A DNA stretch of 64,000 nt, from positions 248,001-312,000 of the forward strand of contig CAWKNC010000001.1 in assembly GCA_963851045.1 (NCBI GenBank), read 5' to 3'. Position 1 is the stretch's first letter, and the number at the start of each line of letters is the position of its first letter. Shown piece by piece: positions 50,532 through 59,452 of the stretch. A program made the translations under genes and the position numbers. Source of the DNA: WHSW01 sp963851045. Lineage in GTDB: Bacteria > Actinomycetota > Thermoleophilia > Solirubrobacterales > 70-9. The notes under the pieces are model-generated. The model did no database searches, was not told the DNA's origin, and was given only the letters and a program-made list of their open reading frames with translations.

Positions 50532-51638
50532 CTAAGCGGGGCTGGCGGTGCGAACGGAGTCGAGTGCGCGAACCAGCCGGCCGACGCCGTCGGCCACGCG
50601 CTCGGCAGGAACGCTCGCAAAGGAAAGTCGCAGGCTCGACTGACCGCCCTCGAGCAGGAAGTCCGGCCCGGCGACGAAAGCGACGCCCTCGGCCTTCGCA
50701 GCGTCCAAGGCCGCAACCGTGTCGTAGTCGTCGGGAAGATCGATCCAAAGGAAATAGCCCCCGCCGGGCACGACGAACTTGGCGTCCGGTAGTTGCTCTT
50801 CGAGGGCATCGACCAGCGAGTCGCGGCGTTCAGCCAGCGCCTCGTTGACAAAGGCGATGTTCTCGGCGAGCGCGCCCGATCGGCAGAGCTCGAGCACCAT
50901 CGACTCGGCCAGCATGTTCGGCGAGATGTAGTGCTCCGACGCGCGTTTGGCGAGCGTCTTGATGTGCTCGGGCGGTCCTGCGAGATAGCCGACGCGAACG
51001 CCCGGGCTGACCGTCTTCGAAAACGACGATGAGTGGATGACGTGGCCGGAGGTGTCAGTCGAGAGCATCGTCGGCGGAAGCTCATCGGCGCCGAACTTGA
51101 CCAGTCGATAGGGGTCGTCCTCGAAAATCCAAAAGTCGTGCTTGGCGGCGAGCTCGACCAGCCGTTCGCGCTTGGCCGCCGAGAGCGTGCAGCCGGCCGG
51201 GTTATGAAAGTTGGGGATGATGTGGGCGAGCTTGACCGGGCCGGCCTCGAGCGCCGCCTCGAACGCGTCGAGATCGATGCCGTCGGACTCCAGCGGCACC
51301 GGGACGAGCTCAGCCCCCGTGCGGCCGAGCAGCAGCAGTGTGCGGTCATACGACGGCTGCTCGACGATCACTCGCTCGCCCGGCTCGACCATGTAGCGGA
51401 AGAGCAGGGCCGCCGCCTCCATCGAGCCGTTGGTGAACATGACGTTCTCGGCCTCGAGGCCGTGGAACTCGCGCGCGACCCACTCGCAGAGGCCAGGGTG
51501 ACCAATGCCCGTGCCGTAGGAGAGCGCCTTCTCCCAGTCGGATTCGAGCGCCGCGGCAACGGCCTTGCGCACTGCCTCAACGGGCAGGATGTCGGCGCTC
51601 GGAGCGCCGCGGGCGAAGCTGATCGTGTCGGCGGCCAT
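50532..51638 (-). CDS. PLP-dependent class I/II aminotransferase
   Basis: A fold-type I aminotransferase of 368 residues. It shows ISFARGAPSADILPVEAVRK at the N-terminus, YGTGIGHPGLCEWVA, the PLP-site NGSMEAAALLFRYMV, IIPNFHNPAGCTLS (Asn), FEDDPYRLVKFG (Asp and Tyr) and SSSFSKTVSPGVRVGYL with the Schiff-base Lys. The pattern resembles the LysN/2-aminoadipate and valine-pyruvate transaminase group. The amino acid substrate is uncertain. ATG 51638 lies 10 nt after TATCGT (51649-51654). It is divergent from the inositol-phosphatase-family gene. Confidence 0.9.
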   Translation of the reverse strand: MAADTISFARGAPSADILPVEAVRKAVAAALESDWEKALSYGTGIGHPGLCEWVAREFHGLEAENVMFTNGSMEAAALLFRYMVEPGERVIVEQPSYDRTLLLLGRTGAELVPVPLESDGIDLDAFEAALEAGPVKLAHIIPNFHNPAGCTLSAAKRERLVELAAKHDFWIFEDDPYRLVKFGADELPPTMLSTDTSGHVIHSSSFSKTVSPGVRVGYLAGPPEHIKTLAKRASEHYISPNMLAESMVLELCRSGALAENIAFVNEALAERRDSLVDALEEQLPDAKFVVPGGGYFLWIDLPDDYDTVAALDAAKAEGVAFVAGPDFLLEGGQSSLRLSFASVPAERVADGVGRLVRALDSVRTASPA

Positions 51639-51671
51639 CGGTTTGCCGACGATAGCAACGGCGAGGGGCTC

Positions 51672-51677
51672 TACCGT
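51672..51677 (+). promoter_or_regulatory. -10 element of a leaderless promoter for the IMPase-family gene
   Basis: TACCGT ends 7 nt before GTG 51685, and no Shine-Dalgarno is present. Confidence 0.35.
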
Positions 51678-51684
51678 TGCGCCC

Positions 51685-52479
51685 GTGGACGACCTCGGCG
51701 ACCTGCTCGCCCTCGCGGAGGACCTTGCCCGGCGAGCGGCGGAGCTTCAGTTACAGCGACTTGGTTCGGGCTTCCGCGTCTCGACAAAATCAACAACCAC
51801 GGACATGGTCACCGCCGTGGATCGTGAGGTTGAACGGCTGATCGTCGAGGGCATCCTCGCCGCGCGGCCCGGCGACGGCATCCTCGGGGAGGAGGGGGCC
51901 GATGTCGAGGGATCGAGCGGTTACCGGTGGCTGATCGATCCGATCGACGGCACCACCAACTACCTCTATGGCCACCCTGGGTTCGCGGTCTCGATCGCCT
52001 GCGAGCTCGACGGTGAGGCGATCGTGGGCGTGGTCAACGACCCGCTGCACGGCGACGTCTTCACCGCGACTCTGGCCGGCGGGGCGACGCGAAACGGCGA
52101 ACCGATCCGCTGCTCGCAGGAAACCGATCTCGCGAAGGCGCTGGTGGCGACCGGCTTTGGCTACGACCCGGCGCGGCGACGCGCGCAGGCGGTGGTGGTC
52201 GCTGAGCTCATCGGCGAGGTCCGCGACATCAGGCGGATGGGCGCCGCCGCTGTCGATCTCTGCTCGGTCGCCTGCGGGCGCGTTGACGCCTACTACGAGC
52301 GCGGACTCAACGCGTGGGATCTCGCCGCCGGTGCGTTGATCGCAGCCGAGGCGGGCGCCGTGATCACTTCGATCGACCTGGCCAGCGCCCGGCCAGACTC
52401 CGTTCTAGCGGCGCCGCCCGCACTCTCGGAATCGCTCAGCGAGTTGCTCGTGGCGGCTGGGGCACACGAGCACGACTGA
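51685..52479 (+). CDS. Inositol monophosphatase-family phosphatase
   Basis: A magnesium-dependent, lithium-sensitive-type phosphatase of 264 residues. The metal-binding motifs are complete: DGILGEEGADV (Glu69-70), WLIDPIDGTTNY (Asp85, Asp88) and LNAWDLAAGALIAAEAGAV. Substrates in the family include inositol-1-phosphate, histidinol phosphate, PAP and fructose-1,6-bisphosphate, and this sequence does not decide between them. GTG 51685 is used; the longer frame from 51565 overlaps the divergent aminotransferase and is rejected. Confidence 0.9.
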   Translation: MDDLGDLLALAEDLARRAAELQLQRLGSGFRVSTKSTTTDMVTAVDREVERLIVEGILAARPGDGILGEEGADVEGSSGYRWLIDPIDGTTNYLYGHPGFAVSIACELDGEAIVGVVNDPLHGDVFTATLAGGATRNGEPIRCSQETDLAKALVATGFGYDPARRRAQAVVVAELIGEVRDIRRMGAAAVDLCSVACGRVDAYYERGLNAWDLAAGALIAAEAGAVITSIDLASARPDSVLAAPPALSESLSELLVAAGAHEHD

Positions 52480-52492
52480 GCGATCCGCACGA

Positions 52493-54628
52493 TCAGCGCA
52501 GCTTCACCTTCGCCGTCGCCATGGTCTTGTTGCCGGCCGCGTCGGTGGCTGTAGCTCTGATCTTCACCGTCGCTCTGCGCGCGGCCTTGAGCTTTCGCTT
52601 CAGGCGCTTCGCCGGCTTCAGCTTCAGCTTCGTCGTCGTCTGAGCGGAAAGCTCGGCCCGAACCGTCTTCAGCTTCAGCTTCTTCGCGCGCTTGGTTGTG
52701 CTGCCCGACTTGCCCTTCAGCTTCGCGGTGCCCTTGATCGCGACCGAGCAATCCTCGTCGCAGGTGACCTTCAGCTTCACCGGCTTGGCCAGCTTCCGGG
52801 GCTTAGCGGACTTCAGCTTGAGGGCCGGGCGCTTGGTATCGGCGGCGGGCCCGTCGGGTGTCGTCGAGTCCGTTGGAGGCGTCTGCGGTGGGGGCACCGG
52901 CGAGGGGGAGGCCCCAGCCTCGCGCACGAAGGTGCGGGATGCAGGCGTCGGGTCAATGTTGCCGACGACGTCGGTGGCCCGCACCTCGAAGGTGTGCTCG
53001 CCAACCGCGAGCGGGCCGACGGTCTGTGGCGAGACGCAGGCGCTGAAGATCCCGCCGTCGGTCCGGCACTCGAAGGTCGACTCCTCGGACGAGCTGAAGG
53101 TGAAGGTGGCCGTTTCGTCACTCGTCGTCGAGCCGTTGGCGGGCCCGGAGTCGATCGTCGTCTGCGGCGGCGTGGTCTCGGCGGGGGCACGCCACACCTC
53201 GCGGCCGTTCTGGCCGTCGTCGGCCGAGAAGAAGAGCAGCGATCCAGCGGCCGTCAGCCGCGTAGGCGCGCCGTCGCCGGCCCCCGACTTGATATCCGCC
53301 GCCATCACGGTGCCCGCCCCTGTGCCGTCCGAGCGCCACAGCTCCATCCCATGGATGCCGTCGTTGGCCTGGAAATACAGCGTTCCGTTGAGTTCGGTGA
53401 GGAGCTGCGGAAAGCTGCCGAAACCGTCGTTGATGTCCTTGACCAGGACCGTCCCGCCCTCCGTGCCATCCGTCTTCCACAGCTCCTGGCTGTGCGTGCC
53501 TGGGGTGGTGTTCTGCGGCCCGTCAAAGCCCTGGAAGAAGATGGTTCCATCGATCTCCGTCAGCTCCGCCGGGTCGCGGATCGTCTTCACAAGCCTCGTG
53601 TTCGGCTCAGTGCCGTCGGTCTCCCAGATTCCCCGGGTGAAGTCGCCGTTACTCTCGGCGCCGAAAAGCAGCCGATCGGGATTAAGCCCGACTCCGGGCA
53701 GCTTCTCGAACTGGTCCGGGTTGGAGCTGTCGCCCGGATCGGGATCGATGTTCTTGACGATTGTCGTGTTGCCAGCGGTGCCGTCGACCGACCTCCACAG
53801 CTCGCGCCCGTTGATGCCGTCATCGGCGGCAAAGATCAGCATCCCGTTGAAGTCGGTCAGCGAGCCCGGATTGCTGCTGCCCACGCCTGGCGCGATGTCC
53901 TTGACGATCTTCGTGCCGCCAGTGGTCCCGTCGGATACCCAAAGCTCGGTCCCCGTGGCGCCATCGGCAAGCGTGAAGTAGAGGGTGCCGTTGACGTTGG
54001 TGAGATGTTCCGGCGGATTCGGCGAGTCCAGGTCCTTGATCAAGACCGTCCCGGCTTCTGTGCCGTCGGACAGCCACAGATCCCAGTGGTCACCGAAGAA
54101 GCTGGGGCCTCCCTTCGCAGCAAAGAAGAGAGTTCCGTTCACGTCGGTGAGGTTCGTCGGGTAGCTGTGTGCGGCGCCGACGAAGGCCGTGTTGATGTCC
54201 TTGACTAGGACCGTCCCAGCCTCGGTGCCGTCGGAGCGCCAGAGCTCGGATCCAGTTTCGTCGGGCGTGTTCGCCTGGAAGTAGACGAATCCCCCCATCT
54301 CGGTCAGACCGGTGGGGATGCTCGACTTGGGTGGAACGCCGGGTGGGTCGGCAGCGATGTTCTTGAGCTCGAAGGTGCCTTCCGGGGTGCCGTTCGAACG
54401 CCAGAGCTCGATGTCCTCGCCATCGTAGGCGCGATAGAGCACCGCGTCGCCGAGGGCGGCGAGCTCAGTCGGCGGGAAGGTGTCGCCCGGGTTGACGTCC
54501 TTGACCATCGAGGCGCCGGAGGTCGCGCCCATGGCAGCCGGCACGCAGACGAGAGCGACCGCGAACGTAAGCGCCGCGACACCTCGCGCGACCATGCTGC
54601 TGCTGGGTGCGGGTGTCCCTGCCTCCAT
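52493..54628 (-). CDS. Secreted ELWxxDGT-repeat surface protein with basic tail
   Basis: Exported 711-residue protein. A signal peptide (hydrophobic ~15-34, AMGA-TSG) is followed by about eight repeats of ~45-55 residues with the ELWxSDGTxxGTxxVKDI consensus (for example ELWRSDGTEAGTVLVKDI) alternating with LTxxNGTLYFxAxDG strands, a probable beta-propeller. An Ig/chitobiase-like domain follows (TTIDSGPANGSTTSDETATF, then HTFEVRATDVVGN). After a Pro/Ser linker, the last ~110 residues are Lys-rich, with the pair CDEDC and a final AGNKTMATAKVKLR. ATG 54628 is preceded by GGAGG. Function is unknown; adhesion or wall association is inferred. Confidence 0.85.
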   Translation of the reverse strand: MEAGTPAPSSSMVARGVAALTFAVALVCVPAAMGATSGASMVKDVNPGDTFPPTELAALGDAVLYRAYDGEDIELWRSNGTPEGTFELKNIAADPPGVPPKSSIPTGLTEMGGFVYFQANTPDETGSELWRSDGTEAGTVLVKDINTAFVGAAHSYPTNLTDVNGTLFFAAKGGPSFFGDHWDLWLSDGTEAGTVLIKDLDSPNPPEHLTNVNGTLYFTLADGATGTELWVSDGTTGGTKIVKDIAPGVGSSNPGSLTDFNGMLIFAADDGINGRELWRSVDGTAGNTTIVKNIDPDPGDSSNPDQFEKLPGVGLNPDRLLFGAESNGDFTRGIWETDGTEPNTRLVKTIRDPAELTEIDGTIFFQGFDGPQNTTPGTHSQELWKTDGTEGGTVLVKDINDGFGSFPQLLTELNGTLYFQANDGIHGMELWRSDGTGAGTVMAADIKSGAGDGAPTRLTAAGSLLFFSADDGQNGREVWRAPAETTPPQTTIDSGPANGSTTSDETATFTFSSSEESTFECRTDGGIFSACVSPQTVGPLAVGEHTFEVRATDVVGNIDPTPASRTFVREAGASPSPVPPPQTPPTDSTTPDGPAADTKRPALKLKSAKPRKLAKPVKLKVTCDEDCSVAIKGTAKLKGKSGSTTKRAKKLKLKTVRAELSAQTTTKLKLKPAKRLKRKLKAARRATVKIRATATDAAGNKTMATAKVKLR

Positions 54629-54795
54629 GATCCTCCATCGTCGTCCTGACTACGCGCCGTCTTCACCCCAACGGCGGCGGCGCGCTCTTGGGTCTCTCGC
54701 AGAGGCGAGTGGACCCTCTCTTCGACCATAACGCGGGCCCCGCCGGCCCACAACCGAAGACTTATCTCAACCCCACCGTGGGTGATGGGCGCGGT

Positions 54796-55686
54796 TCAGG
54801 CGCCCTTCGCGTTCTTGACGTTCATCTGCTTGTAGACGAACTTCGTCGACTGCTTCTCGATCTTCTTGCCGAAGTCGGCGTATGGAACGTGGACGTTGCT
54901 GTTGAAGCTGGTCAGCTTCGCGGCGACCCCGTTGCTCGCAAGAGCGTCGCGCGTCTCCACCGACCACGAGTACGGGACGACCGGATCGCCTGTGCTCGCG
55001 AAGAGGATCATCGGGGCGCTGTTGGAGTCGACGAAGAGTCCCCCTGGCAGACCGCCAGAGATCGAGGCGACCGACTGCACAGCCGACGAAGGGCCGGCGT
55101 TGCCGCTCGAGCCCGGGTCGTCCTCGAGCACCCCGACGCCGCAGGCGAGGATCGCGCCTGCGGACTCGCCACCGATCGCGATGCGCTTCTTGTCGATGGC
55201 GAGGTCCTTGGAATTGACGCGGAACCAGCGGACCGCAGCCTGACCGTCGTGAACGGCGTCGATAGCCGCCGCGTAGCACTCCGGTGTGACCCCGTTGGCC
55301 CCGGTGCAGCCGCTCGGGGGACCGTTGAGGCGGTAGTTGATCGACGCCGTCACATAGCCCTTGCGCGCGAACTCCTTCGCCAGCGTGGGGGCCGGGCCCT
55401 CGGACTTGTCGCCGCCGGTGAAGCCGCCGCCGTGGGCAAAGATCATGACCGGGCGGCCCTTGAGCAGGGTGTCCTTGCGCGGCTGGTAGAGGTCGAGCTT
55501 GAGCTCCTCACCCTCTCCGTTTTCATCAGCCGGCGCCTGGCCGTAGGTGATGTCACGGGTCACGTCGACCTTCTTGAAGACATCGTCGCGATAGCGCTTG
55601 TCGCCCTTGGCGAGCGCGGTGGCACCGAGGCCCAGAACGAGCAGGGCCGTCAGCAGGACGGTTAGCGTCACGCGAGTCCGCGGCAT
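54796..55686 (-). CDS. Secreted alpha/beta-hydrolase (carboxylesterase-like)
   Basis: Exported esterase of 296 residues. The signal peptide ends near residue 26 (GATALA-KGD). The oxyanion motif is HGGG (85-88), the nucleophile elbow GESAG (Ser175), and the acid lies in FASTGDPVVPYS. The His may be in NVHVPYAD. The pattern is that of hormone-sensitive-lipase/BD-FAE-type esterases acting on acylated substrates. ATG 55686 has AAGGAGC upstream; the TTG at 55692 overlaps the sucD stop and is less likely. It follows sucD by 2 bp and is probably transcribed with it, an unusual partner for a TCA-cycle operon. Confidence 0.85.
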   Translation of the reverse strand: MPRTRVTLTVLLTALLVLGLGATALAKGDKRYRDDVFKKVDVTRDITYGQAPADENGEGEELKLDLYQPRKDTLLKGRPVMIFAHGGGFTGGDKSEGPAPTLAKEFARKGYVTASINYRLNGPPSGCTGANGVTPECYAAAIDAVHDGQAAVRWFRVNSKDLAIDKKRIAIGGESAGAILACGVGVLEDDPGSSGNAGPSSAVQSVASISGGLPGGLFVDSNSAPMILFASTGDPVVPYSWSVETRDALASNGVAAKLTSFNSNVHVPYADFGKKIEKQSTKFVYKQMNVKNAKGA

Positions 55687-55688
55687 TG

Positions 55689-56564
55689 TCAAAGCTCCTT
55701 CATCGCCTCGACGGCGAGCTGCGCGGTTTCGGTCGGACTCTTTCCGACCCGGACCCCCTTGGCCTCCAAAGCTTCCTTCTTCGCCTCGGCCGTTCCCGAC
55801 GAGCCCGAGATGATCGCGCCAGCGTGGCCCATCTGCTTGCCCGGAGGGGCCGTGAACCCGGCGATGTAGGCGACGACCGGCTTCGAGACCGACGCCGCGA
55901 TGAACTCAGCCGCGCGCTCCTCCGCGTCGCCGCCGATCTCGCCAACCATGACGATGCCCTCGGTCTCGGGGTCGTTTTCGAAGAGCGTGAGGATGTCGAT
56001 GAAGTCCGAGCCGACGATGGGGTCGCCGCCGATTCCGACGATCGACGAATTGCCCATTCCGGCCTGCTTGAGCTCGTTGCCGATCTGGTAGGTCAGCGTT
56101 CCCGACTTCGAGACCACGCCGATCTTGCCGGCGTCGAAGAACTGCGCGGGAATGATCCCGACGTTGGCCTTGCCGGGCGAGAGGACGCCGGGGCAGTTCG
56201 GCCCGATCAGCCGCGTCCCGGCCTCGCGGGCCTTCCAATAGACGCGCAACATGTCGAGCACCGGGATCCCCTCGGTGATCGCGATCACCGTCTCGATTCC
56301 CGCGTCGATGGCCTCCTCGATCGCCGGCGCCGCGAACCGAGCCGGGACGAAGATCATCGAAGTGTTGGCGCCACGCTCCGAACGCGCCTCGGCGATCGAG
56401 TCGAAGACCGGGACACCGTCGACATCCTGGCCGCCCTTGCCCGGCGTCACGCCAGCGACGAGGTCGGTCCCATAGTCGCGGTTTCGCAGGCCGTGGAAGG
56501 TGCCCTCGCGGCCGGTGAGGCCGGAGACGCAGAGCTTGGTGTCGGAATCAACAACGATCGACAT
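55689..56564 (-). CDS. sucD: Succinyl-CoA synthetase alpha subunit
   Basis: The CoA-binding, phosphohistidine-carrying subunit, 291 residues. It has the Rossmann-type CoA site VSGLTGREGTFHG, the TPGKGG block, TEGIPVLDM, LIGPNCPGVLSPGK, and the active-site His in KQMGHAGAIISGSSGTAEAK. The start ATG overlaps the sucC stop by one base (TGATG). It works in the TCA cycle with SucC, forming ATP or GTP from succinyl-CoA. Confidence 0.97.
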   Translation of the reverse strand: MSIVVDSDTKLCVSGLTGREGTFHGLRNRDYGTDLVAGVTPGKGGQDVDGVPVFDSIAEARSERGANTSMIFVPARFAAPAIEEAIDAGIETVIAITEGIPVLDMLRVYWKAREAGTRLIGPNCPGVLSPGKANVGIIPAQFFDAGKIGVVSKSGTLTYQIGNELKQAGMGNSSIVGIGGDPIVGSDFIDILTLFENDPETEGIVMVGEIGGDAEERAAEFIAASVSKPVVAYIAGFTAPPGKQMGHAGAIISGSSGTAEAKKEALEAKGVRVGKSPTETAQLAVEAMKEL

Positions 56565-57700
56565 CAGGCAAGCTCCACCACGCGGTCGGCTGCCGCGAGC
56601 ATCGTCTTCTCGTTGTGGAGGTTCTCGAGCCCGGCCTCGGCAAGCAGCGCGAGCCCCTCCTCGGAGTTGGTGCCGTCGAGGCGGACGACCACGGGCATCG
56701 TGATCCCGATCTGCTTCGAGGCCTCGATGATCCCCTTGGCGATCTCGTCGCAGCGGGTGATCCCGCCGAAGATGTTGAAGAGGATCGCGGTGACGTTCTC
56801 GTCGGAGGTGATGACCTCGAGCGCATCGACGATGGCCTCTGCCTTCGAGCCGCCGCCGGCATCGAGGAAGTTGGCTGGCCTGCCGCCCGCCTGGGCGACG
56901 ACATCGAGAGTCGACATACAAAGACCGGCGCCGTTGCCGAGGATGCCGATGTTGCCGCCGAGCTTGACGTAGGTGAGGCCCTTCTCCTTGGCCATCGCCT
57001 CCTGCGGGTCCTCGGCCGACTTGTCGGTGAGCTCGGCGAGTTCAGGATGGCGATACATCGAGTTGCCGTCGATCGTCGCCTTCGAGTCGAGCGCGATGAC
57101 CTTGCGATCGTTGGTGACGATCAGTGGGTTGATCTCCAGAAGCGTTGCGTCCTCGGCGGTGGCGACATCGGCGAGCTTGACCAGCATCTCGGCGACCTGG
57201 TCGGTGACGTCGTCGTCGATCCCGGCGTCGATTGCAAGCTGTCGCGCTTCGTCGGTCGTCAGGCCGGCGACCGGATCGATGTGAGCCTTGACGAGCGCGT
57301 CGGGATCGTTCTCTGCGACCTCCTCGACATCCATGCCCCCCATCCGCGAGACCATCGCCAGGAGCTTCTTCTCGGAGCGGTCGAGGATGATCGAGGCGTA
57401 GTACTCGGAGGCGATGTCCGAGGCAACCTCGATCCAGAGGTCATGAACGGTAAAGCCGCGAATGTCCATCCCGAGAATCGCCTCGGCATGCGCGCGCGCC
57501 TCCGACTCGTCCTTGGCCACCTTGATCCCTCCGGCCTTGCCGCGACCGCCAATCGCGACCTGGGCCTTGACCACGCAGGGGTAGCCGATCTCGCCTGCCG
57601 CGGCCACGGCGTCATCGACGGTCGTCGCGTGACGGCCGTCTGGCACGGGCACACCGTGCTTGGCGAAGAGCTGCTTGCCCTGGTACTCGAGTAGGTCCAT
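56564..57700 (-). CDS. sucC: Succinyl-CoA synthetase beta subunit
   Basis: The nucleotide-binding subunit, 378 residues. It has an ATP-grasp domain (MDLLEYQGKQLFAKHGVPVP; VVKAQVAIGGRGKAGGIKVA; LEINPLIVTNDRKVIALDSK) and a C-terminal flavodoxin-like domain (GNIGILGNGAGLCMSTLDVV and FNIFGGITRCDEIAKGI). ATG 57700 has no clear Shine-Dalgarno. First gene of sucC-sucD; divergent from a HAD gene with 71 bp between. Confidence 0.97.
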   Translation of the reverse strand: MDLLEYQGKQLFAKHGVPVPDGRHATTVDDAVAAAGEIGYPCVVKAQVAIGGRGKAGGIKVAKDESEARAHAEAILGMDIRGFTVHDLWIEVASDIASEYYASIILDRSEKKLLAMVSRMGGMDVEEVAENDPDALVKAHIDPVAGLTTDEARQLAIDAGIDDDVTDQVAEMLVKLADVATAEDATLLEINPLIVTNDRKVIALDSKATIDGNSMYRHPELAELTDKSAEDPQEAMAKEKGLTYVKLGGNIGILGNGAGLCMSTLDVVAQAGGRPANFLDAGGGSKAEAIVDALEVITSDENVTAILFNIFGGITRCDEIAKGIIEASKQIGITMPVVVRLDGTNSEEGLALLAEAGLENLHNEKTMLAAADRVVELA

Positions 57701-57755
57701 TGGGGTAACGCCCGCAGCGGCGGGCGGCGCCGGAGACTACTCAATCGCCGGTGTC

Positions 57756-57761
57756 TACAAT
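57756..57761 (+). promoter_or_regulatory. -10 element upstream of the type II HAD gene
   Basis: TACAAT, the best -10 match in this stretch, ends 10 nt before ATG 57772. It argues against the in-frame GTG at 57751, which would lie upstream of the transcript start. Confidence 0.45.
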
Positions 57762-57771
57762 CCCGCGCCGC

Positions 57772-58458
57772 ATGCCGCTCCCAAAGCTCAAGGACATCAC
57801 GTGGGTAACCACTGACTGCTACGGCAGCCTCATCGATTGGGAGAAGGGGATTCTCGAGGCCTTCGCCAAGGAGGCCAAGCGCGACGGGTTCTCCTACGAC
57901 GAGCAGCAGTTCATCTCGCGCTTTCTCGAGGTTCAGGCTGAGATCATGAGCGGCTCGTATGAGCTGTACGCCGAGGTCCTGCGCCGCACAGCGGTCAAGG
58001 TCGCCGGTGAGATCGGCTGGGAGCTCGAGCCCTCCCGGGCGCAGTTTCTGCCCGATAGCGTCGCCCGCTGGATGCCGTTTCGCGAATCCAACGCTGCGAT
58101 GGACCGGCTCAACAAGCGTTACCAGCTGGGGATCATCTCGAACATCGACGACAAGCTTCTCGGCGTCTCGCGCCGCCACCTGCGCACCGAGCTCGAACTG
58201 GTCGTCACCGCGCAGCAGGTCCGCAGCTACAAGCCGGACCCGGCTCACTTCAAGGAGGGCGCACGGCGCATCGGCGGCAAGAAGGGCTGGGTCCACATCG
58301 GCTCCGGCTACGAGGCCGACGTCGCACCGCTGCTGAAGATGAACGTGCCCGTGATCTGGGTCAATCGTCACGGCGAGAAGCTCGAGGGTCGCAAGAAGCC
58401 GACGGCGGAGGTCAAGACCTTCCGCGACGCGGCGAAGAAGCTCGGTGCCGGCGGCTGA
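57772..58458 (+). CDS. HAD-superfamily hydrolase, haloacid dehalogenase type II-like
   Basis: A 228-residue HAD enzyme. Motif I is WVTTDCYGSLIDWEKG with the nucleophile Asp; in type II dehalogenases this reads FDxYGTL, and here it is TDCYGSL. Motif II is LGIISNIDD, motif III is SYKPDPAHF with the Lys, and motif IV is HIGSGYEADVAPL. The small helical cap is typical of 2-haloacid dehalogenases, but many relatives are phosphatases. ATG 57772 is used. Its end overlaps the sulfotransferase start by 14 nt. Confidence 0.88.
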   Translation: MPLPKLKDITWVTTDCYGSLIDWEKGILEAFAKEAKRDGFSYDEQQFISRFLEVQAEIMSGSYELYAEVLRRTAVKVAGEIGWELEPSRAQFLPDSVARWMPFRESNAAMDRLNKRYQLGIISNIDDKLLGVSRRHLRTELELVVTAQQVRSYKPDPAHFKEGARRIGGKKGWVHIGSGYEADVAPLLKMNVPVIWVNRHGEKLEGRKKPTAEVKTFRDAAKKLGAGG

Positions 58459-59443
58459 GCCGGCACCCTCCGGAACGCAACCGCCAGCTCCCCCGGATCC
58501 GGCCGACGACGCGATGGTCGCTCGCGCGCGCGAGCGGTTCGCAGGTGAGCGTCGCAAGCTCGACAAGCGCAGGCGCGATGGTGAACGCCGCGGCGCGCTG
58601 CCGAATCTCATCGTCATCGGTGGTCTCAAGTGCGGGACGACGAGCCTGCACCACTACCTGAACCTGCACCCCTCGATCGCGATGTCACGGCCGAAGGAGC
58701 TCAACTTCTTCGTTTCCGAGCTCAACTGGGAACTGGGCCCCGAGTGGTACGCAAGCCACTTCGATCGCGATGCCGCAGTCCGCGGCGAGACCTCCCCGCA
58801 CTACACAAACCTTCCCCGCTTCACCGGGGTCCCCCAGCGAATGCACGAGCTCCTCGGTGCGGGCGCCCGGGTCATCTACATGGTCCGCAACCCGATCGAG
58901 CGGATGCTCTCCCACTATCTCCACAACGTCGGTGGCGGCTATGAATCGCGTTCGCTCGAGGAGAGCCTCAGCGACCCAGGCTCGGCCTACGTCGCGCGCA
59001 GCCTCTACGCGATGCAGCTCGCGCCGTACCTCGCCGCGTTTGACCCCGAGCGGGTGCTCGTCGTTGCCAACGAGGATCTCGCCGCAGAGCGCGAGGCGAC
59101 GATGCGCCGCGTCTTCGAATTCTGCGGCGTCGACCACTCCTTTCGCAGCGAGCAGTTCTCGCGTGAGTGGGAGACGGGCAGCGGCAAGCAGGACGGGGGT
59201 TTTCGCCTGATGGACCGCGCCGTGCGCCTGCCCGGGCTGCGGGCGCTCGATCGCAACTTCGACCGTCTGCCCGAGTCGCTTCGCTGGATGGTCGAGCGGC
59301 TGGTGCACGATCCCGGCCAGGGCGCTTCCGCCAAGCCCGAGCTCGATCCACAGCTGCGCGCCAAGCTCGTCGAGCTCGTCGCCGACGATGTCGCGGATCT
59401 GGAGCGCATCACCGGGCGAACGTTCGGGTGGCTCGAGTCATAG
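58445..59443 (+). CDS. Sulfotransferase (PAPS-dependent)
   Basis: A 332-residue protein of the sulfotransferase family. The 5'-phosphosulfate-binding loop is IGGLKCGTTSLHHYL (about 58-72, Lys62), PKELNFF follows, and the 3'-phosphate-binding segment is VIYMVRNPIERMLSHY. VLVVANEDLA then matches the heparan-sulfate-type branch. The N-terminal ~50 residues are Pro/Ala then Arg/Lys-rich and may not be folded. It transfers sulfate to a carbohydrate or lipid acceptor; the acceptor is unknown. GTG 58445 lies inside the end of the HAD gene, so the two are coupled. Confidence 0.87.
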   Translation: MPAAEPAPSGTQPPAPPDPADDAMVARARERFAGERRKLDKRRRDGERRGALPNLIVIGGLKCGTTSLHHYLNLHPSIAMSRPKELNFFVSELNWELGPEWYASHFDRDAAVRGETSPHYTNLPRFTGVPQRMHELLGAGARVIYMVRNPIERMLSHYLHNVGGGYESRSLEESLSDPGSAYVARSLYAMQLAPYLAAFDPERVLVVANEDLAAEREATMRRVFEFCGVDHSFRSEQFSREWETGSGKQDGGFRLMDRAVRLPGLRALDRNFDRLPESLRWMVERLVHDPGQGASAKPELDPQLRAKLVELVADDVADLERITGRTFGWLES

Positions 59444-59446
59444 GCT
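59441..59446 (+). promoter_or_regulatory. -10 element of a leaderless promoter for pgmB-GH65
   Basis: TAGGCT begins on the TAG stop codon of the sulfotransferase gene and ends 6 nt before ATG 59453. Confidence 0.4.
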
Positions 59447-59452
59447 CGGGCA

